In this document: piece by piece, positions 29,198-37,280 of the stretch
How the letters are laid out: each line of letters begins with the position of its first letter
Numbering within the stretch: position 1 is the stretch's first letter
Assembly (NCBI GenBank): GCA_039989475.1
Contig: JBDXHU010000011.1
Span: 124,001-188,000, forward strand
From: JBDXHU01 sp039989475
Lineage (GTDB): Bacteria; Pseudomonadota; Gammaproteobacteria; Pseudomonadales; Halieaceae
DNA: 64,000 nucleotides
Reading direction: 5' to 3'
Translations under genes and position numbers: made by a program
The notes under the pieces: generated by a model
Database searches by the model: none
Seen by the model: only the letters and a program-made list of their open reading frames with translations
Told to the model about the DNA's origin: nothing

Positions 29198-29563
29198 CTA
29201 CTTGACCTTGGAAGCGAGGATAAAATCCTCCAGCTTCTTGTCGATACCAAAAATGTGGCGCTTCAGCCATTCCCTGAGGAAGGTTGAAATCACCTGCCGC
29301 GATACCTGGTCGTGTTCGCTGGAGTCCTCCAACATCCTCGCCAATTCCTGGCGAAACTTGTCGTGCGCCTGTCGGTGCTCTTCTTGCCCCGGATAAGCCA
29401 GCTCTTCCATATACTGCTCTTCAATCGCGAAGTGGCTCTCCGCGTAAAACTCGAGCTGATGCAAAACCATGGTCGCCGAACCCTCTTCAGCAATCCTGTC
29501 GAGCAGCTCGAACAACACCTGGTGCTGGGCATCCTGCCAGATAATGTCACTGGTTTTTTCCAT
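29198..29563 (-). CDS. Bacteriohemerythrin
   Basis: A 121-residue four-helix di-iron protein. All seven ligands of the hemerythrin site are visible: His14, His44, Glu48 (HFAIE), His63 and His67 (HRQAH), His103 and Asp108 (HIFGID). It binds O2 and, in some relatives, NO, and could store or deliver these gases or protect neighbouring enzymes. ATGs at 29599 and 29563 are in frame; 29563 is preferred because it starts the hemerythrin fold directly and leaves room for a promoter from the FNR-type box at 29628-29641, which it shares with the divergent nap operon. Confidence 0.88.
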   Translation of the reverse strand: MEKTSDIIWQDAQHQVLFELLDRIAEEGSATMVLHQLEFYAESHFAIEEQYMEELAYPGQEEHRQAHDKFRQELARMLEDSSEHDQVSRQVISTFLREWLKRHIFGIDKKLEDFILASKVK

Positions 29564-29627
29564 AACCCCGAATATGCACTGCTTTTTTGCAGTGTTCATG
29601 TGGCGTATCCAGTAAAATGACATAAAC

Positions 29628-29641
29628 TTGGCAAAGGTCAA
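29628..29641. promoter_or_regulatory. FNR/DNR-type box between hemerythrin and napE
   Basis: TTGGC-AAAG-GTCAA is a near-palindrome of the TTGAT-N4-ATCAA class bound by FNR, ANR and DNR. A start about 41 bases from its centre would give short leaders for both napE (about 21 bases) and the hemerythrin gene (about 30 bases). Confidence 0.6.
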
Positions 29642-29696
29642 GGTTTCCTCTGGGAAACCGCGCACAATCGACGTACCCAGATTCCAGGAGAGATAG

Positions 29697-29852
29697 ATGC
29701 AGGAACCTCCCACAGAAACCCAGGAGCGACGCGCCTTTGCACTATTGGTGGTATTCCTGGCACCTGTCCTCTCGGTCATGATCGTCGGCGGTTACGGTTT
29801 CCTGGTCTGGATGAGCCAGTTAATCATGGGCCCACCCGGCACCGGAGGTTAA
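29697..29852 (+). CDS. napE: NapE family small membrane protein
   Basis: A 51-residue protein: a charged N-terminus (about 14 residues), one TM helix ending GGYGFLVWM, and the short tail QLIMGPPGTGG. The helix and the GGYGF...W...GPPG pattern match NapE. An AGGAG at 29686-29690 precedes the ATG by 6 bases. It heads napEDABC, with napD starting 4 bases after its stop. NapE's job in periplasmic nitrate reduction is not established. Confidence 0.85.
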   Translation: MQEPPTETQERRAFALLVVFLAPVLSVMIVGGYGFLVWMSQLIMGPPGTGG

Positions 29853-29856
29853 CCAC

Positions 29857-30135
29857 ATGTCACTGAGCCGCCGGGAACTGCTGAAGGGCAGTACAGCAGA
29901 AGAGACCTGTCATATTGCCAGCATGGTTGTGCAGTGCCTGCCACAGAAGCTGGCGGCTACCGCCGCTGCACTGGAAGCGATCGACGACCTGGAAGTGCCT
30001 GAACGCGATGAGCGGGGCAAGTTGGTTGTCTTGATCGAAGCGGTCAGCGAAGCCACGCTGATGCAACGTATTACCCAAATCGAAAACACAGCTGGAGTGA
30101 TCAGTGCCAATATGGTCTATCACCAGCTTGACTAA
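29857..30135 (+). CDS. napD: NapD, chaperone for NapA
   Basis: A 92-residue NapD-like protein with the ferredoxin-fold pattern CHIASMVVQCLPQKLAAT, AIDDLEV, GKLVVLIEA and NTAGVISANMVYHQLD. NapD binds the Tat signal peptide of NapA and holds it until the molybdenum cofactor is inserted. A GGAGG at 29843-29847 precedes the ATG. napA begins 18 bases after the stop. The N-terminus is about 15 residues longer than the core. Confidence 0.9.
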   Translation: MSLSRRELLKGSTAEETCHIASMVVQCLPQKLAATAAALEAIDDLEVPERDERGKLVVLIEAVSEATLMQRITQIENTAGVISANMVYHQLD

Positions 30136-30153
30136 GCAACGAGGAAGCAAGGA

Positions 30154-32643
30154 ATGAAGTCAACCCGTCGCGAATTTATCAGGGCCAATGCCGTCGCTAC
30201 TGCTGCTGCGGCCGCCGGCATTGCCGCTCCGGCCACTGCCAGTAACCTTATTACTACCGATAACAAGCTCAAGTGGGCAAAGGCCGCCTGCCGCTTCTGT
30301 GGCACCGGCTGCAGTGTCAACGTCGCCACCCGGGACAACCGGGTAGTCGCCACCCACGGCGACATTAATTCCCCGGTTAACAAGGGCCTGGCCTGTGTGA
30401 AAGGTTATTTCCTGTCCAAGATCATGTATGGCGAAGACCGGCTGCAGCAACCACTGCTGCGTATGACCGACGGCAAGTACGACAAGAGCGGCGAGTTTAC
30501 GCCGATCAGCTGGGACCAGGCCTTTGATATCATGGAGGAGAAGTTCAAGGCGGCCCTGAAGGAGAAGGGACCCCGTGGTGTGGGCATGTTCGGCTCCGGC
30601 CAGTGGACTGTATGGGAAGGTTATGCCGCCGCCAAGCTCTACAAGGCCGGCTTCCTGTCCAACAATATCGACCCCAATGCCAGACACTGTATGGCATCCG
30701 CCGTGGCCGGCTTCATGCGCACCTTCGGCATAGATGAACCCATGGGCTGTTACGACGACATGGAGCACGCCGACGCCTTCGTCCTGTGGGGCTCAAACAT
30801 GGCGGAGATGCACCCCATCCTCTGGACGCGGATAACCGACCGCCGGCTCAGCAATCCGCATGTCAAAGTCTGCGTGATGTCGACCTTTGAACACCGCTCC
30901 TTCGAACTGGCCGATATACCGGTGATTTTCACGCCTCAAACCGACCTGGCTATCCTCAACTACATTGCCAATTACATCATCCAGACTGACCGGGTGAATA
31001 AGAACTTTATAGGAAAGCATGTCAATTTCCGCCGCGGCAATACCGATATTGGCTACGGCCTGCGGCCAGAGCACCCGCTTGAAAAGGCGGCCGCCAATAG
31101 TGACAAGGCGGGCGGTTCCGAACCCATGAATTTCGATGAGTTTGCGAAGTTCGTCAGTGACTACGATGCCAAGTACGTCTCCAGGCTCAGTGGCGTACCG
31201 GAGAAAAAATTGAAGGAACTGGCGGAGCTCTACGCCGACCCGAATATCAAGGTGATGTCCCTGTGGACCATGGGTTTCAACCAGCACACCCGTGGCGTTT
31301 GGGCTAACAACATGGTCTACAACATACACCTGCTGACCGGCAAGATTTCCGAGCCGGGTAACAGCCCCTTCTCCCTCACGGGCCAGCCCTCTGCCTGTGG
31401 CACGGCCCGGGAAGTCGGCACATTCTCACACCGCCTGCCGGCCGATATGGTGGTGACCGACCCGGAGCATCGCAAATTTTCGGAGAAAAAGTGGAAGCTG
31501 CCGGAGGGCATACTGCCAGACTGGAATGGTTCCCACGCGGTGCAGCAGAACCGCGACCTGAAGGACGGCAAGATCAACGCCTACTGGGTGCAGGTCAATA
31601 ACAATATGCAGGCAGCCCCCAACATGAACGAGGAGGGCCTGCCCGGCTACCGCAATCCCGATAACTTTATTGTCGTGTCCGACGCCTACCCCACTGTCAC
31701 CGCCCAGGCTGCCGATTTGATCCTGCCCACTGCCATGTGGGTGGAGAAAGAAGGCGCCTACGGCAATGCCGAGCGCCGTACCCAGTTCTGGCACCAGATG
31801 GTGGACGCCCCGGGCGAGTCAAAGTCAGACCTGTGGCAACTGGTGGAATTTTCCAAGCGCTTTACTACCGACGAGGTCTGGCCTGCGGAAATTCTGGCTG
31901 CCAATCCAGGCTACAAGGGCAAGACCTTATACGACGTACTTTTCGCAAACGGCCAGGTCGACAAATATCCGCTGTCGGATATTGAAGACGGCTACAGTAA
32001 TCAGGAGTCTGAGGAGTTGGGCTTCTATCTACAGAAGGGTCTGTTCGAGGAATATGCCAGTTTTGGTCGCGGCAAGGCCCACGACCTGGCCGATTTCGAT
32101 ACCTACCACGAGGTACGCGGCCTGCGCTGGCCGGTTGTGGATGGCAAGGAGACCAAGTGGCGTTTCAAGGAGGGCTCTGATCCCTACGTGAAAGCGGGCA
32201 GTGACTTCGAGTTCTATGGTAAACCCGACGGCAAGGCGGTTATTTTCGCCCTGCCTTACGAGCCCGCTGCAGAAAGCCCAGACGAGGAATATGACCTGTG
32301 GCTGTCCACCGGTCGGGTACTGGAGCACTGGCACTCTGGCTCCATGACGCGGCGCGTACCGGAACTGCACAAGGCGGTGCCCAATGCTTTGGTTTATATG
32401 CACCCGGAGGACGCCCGCAAGCGCAAACTGCGACGGGGTGACGAGGTACGGATCATCTCCAGGCGCGGGGAAATACGCACCCGGGTTGAGACTCGCGGCC
32501 GCAACAAGCCCCCGGTAGGACTGGTGTTCGTACCCTGGTTCGATGCCAGCCAGCTCATCAACAAAGTCACGCTCGACGCCACGGATCCAATGTCGAAAGA
32601 GACCGACTTCAAGAAATGCGCCGTCAAAATCGAGCGAGCCTAG
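30154..32643 (+). CDS. napA: Periplasmic nitrate reductase catalytic subunit
   Basis: An 829-residue Mo-bis-MGD enzyme that reduces nitrate to nitrite in the periplasm. The Tat signal is STRREFIRANAVA (residues 3-15). The [4Fe-4S] cluster ligands are Cys46, Cys49, Cys53 and Cys81, and the molybdenum ligand is Cys179 in NARHCMASAVAGF, all at NapA positions. The C-terminal MGD-binding domain has STGRVLEHWHSGSMTRR. The length equals typical NapA. AAGGA lies just before the ATG. Electrons should arrive from quinol through NapC and NapB encoded directly downstream; no NapGH is present. Confidence 0.98.
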   Translation: MKSTRREFIRANAVATAAAAAGIAAPATASNLITTDNKLKWAKAACRFCGTGCSVNVATRDNRVVATHGDINSPVNKGLACVKGYFLSKIMYGEDRLQQPLLRMTDGKYDKSGEFTPISWDQAFDIMEEKFKAALKEKGPRGVGMFGSGQWTVWEGYAAAKLYKAGFLSNNIDPNARHCMASAVAGFMRTFGIDEPMGCYDDMEHADAFVLWGSNMAEMHPILWTRITDRRLSNPHVKVCVMSTFEHRSFELADIPVIFTPQTDLAILNYIANYIIQTDRVNKNFIGKHVNFRRGNTDIGYGLRPEHPLEKAAANSDKAGGSEPMNFDEFAKFVSDYDAKYVSRLSGVPEKKLKELAELYADPNIKVMSLWTMGFNQHTRGVWANNMVYNIHLLTGKISEPGNSPFSLTGQPSACGTAREVGTFSHRLPADMVVTDPEHRKFSEKKWKLPEGILPDWNGSHAVQQNRDLKDGKINAYWVQVNNNMQAAPNMNEEGLPGYRNPDNFIVVSDAYPTVTAQAADLILPTAMWVEKEGAYGNAERRTQFWHQMVDAPGESKSDLWQLVEFSKRFTTDEVWPAEILAANPGYKGKTLYDVLFANGQVDKYPLSDIEDGYSNQESEELGFYLQKGLFEEYASFGRGKAHDLADFDTYHEVRGLRWPVVDGKETKWRFKEGSDPYVKAGSDFEFYGKPDGKAVIFALPYEPAAESPDEEYDLWLSTGRVLEHWHSGSMTRRVPELHKAVPNALVYMHPEDARKRKLRRGDEVRIISRRGEIRTRVETRGRNKPPVGLVFVPWFDASQLINKVTLDATDPMSKETDFKKCAVKIERA

Positions 32644-32655
32644 GAGGATATGACA

Positions 32656-33135
32656 ATGAAGAGCCTGACTCCGCTGCTTGCAGCACTGCTGATACTGGCT
32701 CCACTGGTTGCAGCCGATCACCACTACCTCGATGAGGGCAGCCAAACTGAGGCCACCTTGCGGGGAAGCAGCCTTGTTACCGAACCCAGGCCCCCACGCA
32801 TGAGCCAGGTGGAGAACCGAGATCTCAAGCGTAAGCGCGCCTACCCCATGCAACCGCCAACGATCCCGCACAAGATCGACGGCTACCAGGTCGATCTCAA
32901 CGTCAACAAATGCATGTCCTGCCACAGTCGCCGCCGTACCCCGGAGAGCCAGGCCACAATGATCAGTGTCACCCACTATATGGATCGAGAGGGCAATTTC
33001 CTGGCAAACGTTTCACCGCGGCGATACTTCTGCGAGCAGTGCCATGTCATCCAGACCGACGCCGAGCCGCTGCTCGCCAATGAATTTGTCGACATCGATG
33101 AAATACTGCAGGCCAGTCAGTCCAGGGGGCACTAA
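32656..33135 (+). CDS. napB: Diheme cytochrome c subunit of periplasmic nitrate reductase
   Basis: A 159-residue exported protein. A signal peptide (residues 1-20) is followed by two CxxCH heme sites, CMSCH at 86-90 and CEQCH at 126-130, with the NapB patterns PPTIPHKIDGYQVD and NVSPRRYFCEQCH. It passes electrons from NapC to NapA. An ATG at 32650 lies only 2 bases after AGGAGG (32642-32647), whereas the in-frame ATG at 32656 is 8 bases away and gives a cleaner signal peptide, so it is chosen. Confidence 0.95.
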   Translation: MKSLTPLLAALLILAPLVAADHHYLDEGSQTEATLRGSSLVTEPRPPRMSQVENRDLKRKRAYPMQPPTIPHKIDGYQVDLNVNKCMSCHSRRRTPESQATMISVTHYMDREGNFLANVSPRRYFCEQCHVIQTDAEPLLANEFVDIDEILQASQSRGH

Positions 33136-33137
33136 TT

Positions 33138-33719
33138 GTGATTGAGGTAATCAAGCGCTACTGGAGAACGATCTCACGGCCCAGCGTGCACTATAGCCTG
33201 GGCTTCCTGTCACTAGGTGGGTTCGTCATGGGCATTATCTTTTGGGGCGGCTTCAACACGACCATGGAATTCACCAACTCCGAAATGTTCTGCACCAGTT
33301 GCCACGAAAACATCTACCAGGAACTGCAGTCAACCATTCACTTCACCAACCGTTCCGGTGTCCGCGCAATCTGCTCATCCTGTCATGTGCCGCATGAATG
33401 GACCGACAAGATCGCACGGAAAATGCAGGCCTCCAAGGAAGTCTGGGCCTTCATCATCGGCACCATCAATACTGAGGAGAAGTTCCTGGCACGGCGCCGG
33501 CACCTGGCTGAGAACGAGTGGCGACGGCTTAAGGCCAATGACTCTCTGGAGTGTCGCAACTGCCACGAGTTCGAGTACATGGACTTCACCTGGCAGAGTG
33601 AGCGAGCTGTCACTCAGCACTCCACGGCCCTGGCCGGTGGAGAAAAGACCTGCATTGACTGCCACAAGGGCATCGCCCACAAACTACCCGATATGGCGGG
33701 CGTGGAGGGCTGGAACTAA
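33138..33719 (+). CDS. napC: NapC/NirT tetraheme quinol dehydrogenase
   Basis: A 193-residue protein with one N-terminal membrane anchor (about 18-38) and four CxxCH sites at 52-56, 79-83, 139-143 and 172-176, as in NapC/NirT. It oxidises quinol and feeds NapB. It starts with GTG 3 bases after the napB stop. The stop codon TAA overlaps the proposed ATT start of the next gene by one base. Since nirS lies 18 kb away, it could also supply electrons there. Confidence 0.96.
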   Translation: MIEVIKRYWRTISRPSVHYSLGFLSLGGFVMGIIFWGGFNTTMEFTNSEMFCTSCHENIYQELQSTIHFTNRSGVRAICSSCHVPHEWTDKIARKMQASKEVWAFIIGTINTEEKFLARRRHLAENEWRRLKANDSLECRNCHEFEYMDFTWQSERAVTQHSTALAGGEKTCIDCHKGIAHKLPDMAGVEGWN

Positions 33720-34684
33720 TTTACCGGTCGCTGATTTCTCTCTCACTGCTGCTAACCCTGCTGACAGTAATACTCAGCGCCTGGATACGCCTGGCTGAAG
33801 TTGGTATTGGCTGTGCGGAATGGCCGGAGTGTTACGCGGTATTGGACCCGGGCGGTGAGAAGAAGGGCATCACGGTGCTCACTGAGGAGGGCCGCGACAT
33901 GGCCCACCGGGGCGCGCGACTCGCCCACCGCTATATTGCCAGTGCTCTCGGTCTGTTCATCGTGGTCCTGTTCGCCATGTCCCTGCGCCACAAGGGGCAG
34001 CGCCGCACAGGCATGGCGGTACCCATCGCGCTATTGCTGATAACCCTGTTCCTGTCCCTGCTCGGTTACTACACCCCCACCCGGGATGCCCCCCTGATCA
34101 CCATGGGCAATCTACTGGGTGGCATGGGCATGCTGGGACTGCTGTGGTGGATGATGCAGCGCAATGCCGAGATCATCGTCAGCGACCCTCTTCCCGGCGC
34201 GAAACGGCTGGTCTTGATCGCCCTGGGCCTGGTGGTCCTGCAAATGATCCTCGGCGGCTGGAGTAGTGCCAACTACGCCTCCAGCGCCTGCACCGATGTG
34301 CTGGGCTGTGAGTCGGCCTGGCTCAGTGCCAGTCATTACCTGGACGGCTACGACCCCTTGCGCAGTATCGAACTCGACGCCTCGGGTAAGGTAGTGCAAG
34401 AGTCAGCGCTTGGCGCTCTCACCATGACACATCGCGGTTTTGCACTGCTGACCGCGGCCTACCTGGCCTGGTTGGTACGCAAATTACGCCCGGTAAAGGA
34501 ATTGCGAGCCAGCGCCGTCGCCACGTCGGTGTTTTCCATCGGCCTGATTGTGGTGGGGGTCAGCATGATCTGGCTGGATATGCCCTTGCTGATGCTGAGT
34601 CTGCACAACACCCTGGCGGCCTGTTTGCTACTGGGCTGTATCCAGCTCCTGCACCGGCTTACTCCAGTTCAAGCTCCTCAATAG
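33719..34684 (+). CDS. COX15/CtaA family heme A synthase-like protein with non-ATG start
   Basis: A membrane protein of about 321 residues in the COX15/CtaA family, which converts heme O to heme A. Helices cover most of the length; family features are RLAEVGIGCAEWPECY after TM1, AHRGARLAHRY, LLGYYTPTRDAP, GGWSSANYASSAC...LGCE and MTHRGFALLT. The conserved first helix lies upstream of any ATG, GTG or TTG in the frame, so translation probably begins at ATT 33719 (overlapping the napC stop, with GGAGGG 9 bases before) or CTG 33710. Its place between napC and the heme-copper operon suggests supply of heme A (or a variant) to that enzyme. The 3' end overlaps the convergent thioredoxin-like gene by 26 bases. 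Confidence 0.82.
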   Translation: MYRSLISLSLLLTLLTVILSAWIRLAEVGIGCAEWPECYAVLDPGGEKKGITVLTEEGRDMAHRGARLAHRYIASALGLFIVVLFAMSLRHKGQRRTGMAVPIALLLITLFLSLLGYYTPTRDAPLITMGNLLGGMGMLGLLWWMMQRNAEIIVSDPLPGAKRLVLIALGLVVLQMILGGWSSANYASSACTDVLGCESAWLSASHYLDGYDPLRSIELDASGKVVQESALGALTMTHRGFALLTAAYLAWLVRKLRPVKELRASAVATSVFSIGLIVVGVSMIWLDMPLLMLSLHNTLAACLLLGCIQLLHRLTPVQAPQ

Positions 34685-35210
34685 TCGATTCCGCCAGTAG
34701 CGTAACCACCTCCTCGCTGACCGCGCGCACATCATTGAGATCAAATCCCAGGCCGGAAAAGCGAATCCTGCCAAAGCGGTCGACCAGGTAGTGGGTTGGG
34801 AATCCCGGCACCCGGTAGACTGAACTCACCACCCGATTTGGATCGCGCAACACCGGGAAATCCATGCCGTAGTCCGCAGCGAATTTTCGCGCCGCGCCGG
34901 CATCCTCCTCCACATTGATCGCGAGCACCTCGAAACCCTCTTCCCCATGCCGATCGCGTAGCTGGGCCAGGTACGGCATCTCCTGACGACAGGGAATACA
35001 CCAGGAGGCCCAGAACGTCAGGTAAACCACCTGGCCCTGGTAATCCTGCAGCGACACATCGCCGCTGCCAGTTAGCAACGGCAGTTTAAAGGGCGGTGCC
35101 GGCCTCGCCTGGGAGTGCTGTTCACCGCATGCCACCAGTGACAGCAATAGCGCCAGCAGCAAACACCTCGCTGGGAACCTGGAATGGACTCTGGAATTGT
35201 CGGGGATCAT
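34659..35210 (-). CDS. TlpA/ResA-like thioredoxin-fold lipoprotein
   Basis: A 183-residue exported thioredoxin-family protein with lipobox LSLVAC and the redox motif FWASWCIPCRQEMP. The cis-Pro segment is VPGFPTHYLVD. Relatives reduce apocytochrome c or copper-site cysteines during assembly of respiratory enzymes. It is at the left end of the leftward heme-copper operon but separated from it by about 200 bases, so it may have its own promoter. A role in maturing the CuA site or c-type cytochromes here is inference. Confidence 0.9.
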   Translation of the reverse strand: MIPDNSRVHSRFPARCLLLALLLSLVACGEQHSQARPAPPFKLPLLTGSGDVSLQDYQGQVVYLTFWASWCIPCRQEMPYLAQLRDRHGEEGFEVLAINVEEDAGAARKFAADYGMDFPVLRDPNRVVSSVYRVPGFPTHYLVDRFGRIRFSGLGFDLNDVRAVSEEVVTLLAESTIEELELE

Positions 35211-35262
35211 TGTTTCATCGCCTTGTTTACTGCACTATCTCCTCAAAAGGGGAGCATACACA

Positions 35263-35517
35263 GTGGAAATCATTGCCTTCACCCTGGTCGGAATTGTGCT
35301 TTATTTTTTCTCCGACTGGGCGCTTAACATGCTGGAAAAAGTTCACGGAGAACCGCTGCCACAGCGCAATATCGTTTTCTTTGTATTAATCATGACCCTG
35401 GCGCTGTCATCCTTCAGTTTGATTCGCACGCTGCTTAACACCGCTGAGAGCCCGCAGCACGACTATCAGGAACAACAGGCCCCCGATGGCGGAGACCAGC
35501 CCGCCCAGGCCCATTAA
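35263..35517 (+). CDS. Small membrane protein of unknown function
   Basis: An 84-residue protein beginning VEIIAFTLVGIVLYFF with GTG at 35263; AGGGGAG lies about 8 bases upstream. Two hydrophobic helices (about 3-18 and 35-55) flank a short loop LNMLEKVHGEPLPQRN. The last 37 codons overlap, on the opposite strand, the end of the second heme-copper subunit gene. The helices upstream of that overlap look genuine and the ribosome binding site is good. No family is recognised; position next to TlpA and terminal oxidase-like genes suggests an assembly or accessory role. Confidence 0.6.
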   Translation: MEIIAFTLVGIVLYFFSDWALNMLEKVHGEPLPQRNIVFFVLIMTLALSSFSLIRTLLNTAESPQHDYQEQQAPDGGDQPAQAH

Positions 35518-36786
35518 GCCCATACCCAACACCCGCTCCAGGGAATCGAGATTTTGTTCGGCCCCGGCCACCTTGCGCTGCACACCGTAACCCCCTGACC
35601 AGACCAGGCCCGCCACATGCAGCAGTTGACCACCGCCGTAAACCAGCGGCTGCCAGATCGCCATCCTGATATTGCGCAGTGGAAACCCGAGCTGCGGCAA
35701 CAACAGGTAGCACACCCCCATCAGCGCGAGAGTCACCCCGACGATGGAGCCGTGGTAATGGGCAGGGATAGTCACATCACTGCCCGAGATCATGAAGCCG
35801 ATAAAGCCGCCTATGGCGAACAGGAACAGGGAACATTGCAGGCAGGAACGCGCCAGCAGTTCTTCATCGCCCTCGCCCCCGTAGCGCAACAAGCCCACGA
35901 TGATTGCCAGGCCCAGTGGCAGGGTCGCCAGGCTGCCTCCCCAGCGCATCAGCCAGGTAAACATCTCAACATGCTCCAGCGCGGTGATAGGGTAAGACAG
36001 GTAAATCAGGGGAGAAACGAAGACGCAGGCAAGCCCGACAAACAATATGACCAGCACCACCCGCGGCGTTACCGGCAGGCTCAAACCGGCACTGCTGGCC
36101 AGCCACAGCCAGGCCACCAGCATCAGCAAACTATAGGTGAACTGCAACACGTGTCCGCCGCCCCAGAACACCAGCTCATAAAAGATCTGGCCCTCGAGGT
36201 AGTCCGGCACCTGCAGGTAAGACCAGCCGAAACACACCAGCGCCACAGCCGCGGAGACTGCCGCTGTATTCAAGCCGAAGCGCAGCGCGGCCTCACCCAA
36301 CATCCACGGCCCAACCGGCGCCATAAACACCATGCTGTTGAGCACCAACAGGGTGAAGCCGAGCGCAAAAGTGAGTAGCCCGGCAAAGAACAAGGGGTGC
36401 TGCAAGACCGGGATGTAATTACTCATCAGCGGCTGGGCGTCGCGCACGAAGGGTGAGACGATGAGCAGTGCCGCACCCAGGCTGGACAGCAGCAGTGCCG
36501 ACCAGGCCAGCCAGGACTTACCCGGACGTTGGTTGAGGCTCCACAAAATCCCGCCGAAAGCCAGGCTCCACACCAACACGGACAGATCCACGTGTATCAC
36601 CAACGCAGAGTGGAAGAAGTCTATCCAGGGGATGACATCCTGCAAAAACGGCGTGCGCGATAGCACCAGCAGCAAGGAAAATAGTCCCGCACCCGCCAGG
36701 GCCAGTACGCAGAGCAACAACCAACCCAGCGCCAGCAGGCGACGGGAGTCATCGGGCACTGGCAGCGTGTAGCCAACATCGCTCAC
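35407..36786 (-). CDS. Divergent heme-copper oxidase superfamily subunit I-like protein
   Basis: A 459-residue polytopic protein related to the C-type (cbb3/NorB) branch of heme-copper subunit I. Aligned by eye it keeps His65 in TM2 (VIHVDLSVLVW), His212 as the first CuB/FeB-type ligand (FWGGGHVLQF), and the His343-x-His345 pair with the typical tail (PAHYHGSIVG...GVCYLLLP). At His+4 there is Phe216, no Tyr, and where HH is expected only His272 in EHVEMF is seen. It may be a modified NO-binding or purely structural homologue. It is the last gene of the leftward operon and overlaps the upstream gene by 4 bases. Confidence 0.75.
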   Translation of the reverse strand: MSDVGYTLPVPDDSRRLLALGWLLLCVLALAGAGLFSLLLVLSRTPFLQDVIPWIDFFHSALVIHVDLSVLVWSLAFGGILWSLNQRPGKSWLAWSALLLSSLGAALLIVSPFVRDAQPLMSNYIPVLQHPLFFAGLLTFALGFTLLVLNSMVFMAPVGPWMLGEAALRFGLNTAAVSAAVALVCFGWSYLQVPDYLEGQIFYELVFWGGGHVLQFTYSLLMLVAWLWLASSAGLSLPVTPRVVLVILFVGLACVFVSPLIYLSYPITALEHVEMFTWLMRWGGSLATLPLGLAIIVGLLRYGGEGDEELLARSCLQCSLFLFAIGGFIGFMISGSDVTIPAHYHGSIVGVTLALMGVCYLLLPQLGFPLRNIRMAIWQPLVYGGGQLLHVAGLVWSGGYGVQRKVAGAEQNLDSLERVLGMGLMGLGGLVSAIGGLLFLIVVLRALSGVKQRANQTEG

Positions 36787-37280
36787 TGGATACGGAATCC
36801 TTCTTTAAAGCTGAGCACCATCACCTGGGCCGGCGTCAATTCAATTTCCTGTTCGAGCTCCCAGGTAGGGCCTTCCACGGCAACATCGTCATTCATCCGC
36901 AGGCGCAGCAGGTGGCGCCCGGCGGGTACCGCAAAGCGCTGGTACATGCTGGACACGCCATCGCTGTGCAGGCCGGACGCCGGGACCGTGTCGCGATAGA
37001 GGGTATCGTCATCCAGCATCATTTCGATCTGCAATGGCGAGCGCTCTCGCGGACATGTCTCCGGGCGTTTCATATTGGCGGGCAGATTGTCGTATTCTTC
37101 AGCGCCCAACCGGGTGCACTCGCCAACTATCTTGCCGACGTGGCGCACGGCGAGCTTCAAGGTGGCCGTATCAGCTGGCTGCTGCTGGTACAGTGGCTCA
37201 CTGGTGATATACACCAGTGGCACAAAAAACAGGCCGTAGAGCAGGGCCTGGCCAAGATATTGACTAGCCCGCGCCTTCAT
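36783..37280 (-). CDS. Membrane-anchored protein of unknown function in the heme-copper operon
   Basis: A 165-residue protein with one N-terminal TM helix (about 9-27) and an extracytoplasmic domain rich in beta strands (RFAVPAGRHLLRLRMNDD, WELEQEIELTPAQVMVLSF). Two Cys (GECTRLG and PETCPRE) may form a disulfide. No family was recognised; it is in the slot where FixH-like proteins often occur but does not clearly resemble FixH. It overlaps both neighbours (17 and 4 bases), so it is translationally coupled to the cytochrome b fusion and the second subunit I, implying a shared complex or assembly role. Confidence 0.7.
   Translation of the reverse strand: MKARASQYLGQALLYGLFFVPLVYITSEPLYQQQPADTATLKLAVRHVGKIVGECTRLGAEEYDNLPANMKRPETCPRERSPLQIEMMLDDDTLYRDTVPASGLHSDGVSSMYQRFAVPAGRHLLRLRMNDDVAVEGPTWELEQEIELTPAQVMVLSFKEGFRIQ

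Noticed and set aside
35197..35210. FNR-like site TTGTC-GGGG-ATCAT
   Set aside because: It overlaps the start codon of the thioredoxin-like gene and has a weak left half, so it is probably coincidental.
35407..36786. Calling the second subunit I norB
   Set aside because: One expected His is not found, there is no norC and overall similarity to NorB is too weak by eye.
36783..37280. FixH assignment
   Set aside because: Position and size are similar, but no FixH motifs are visible.
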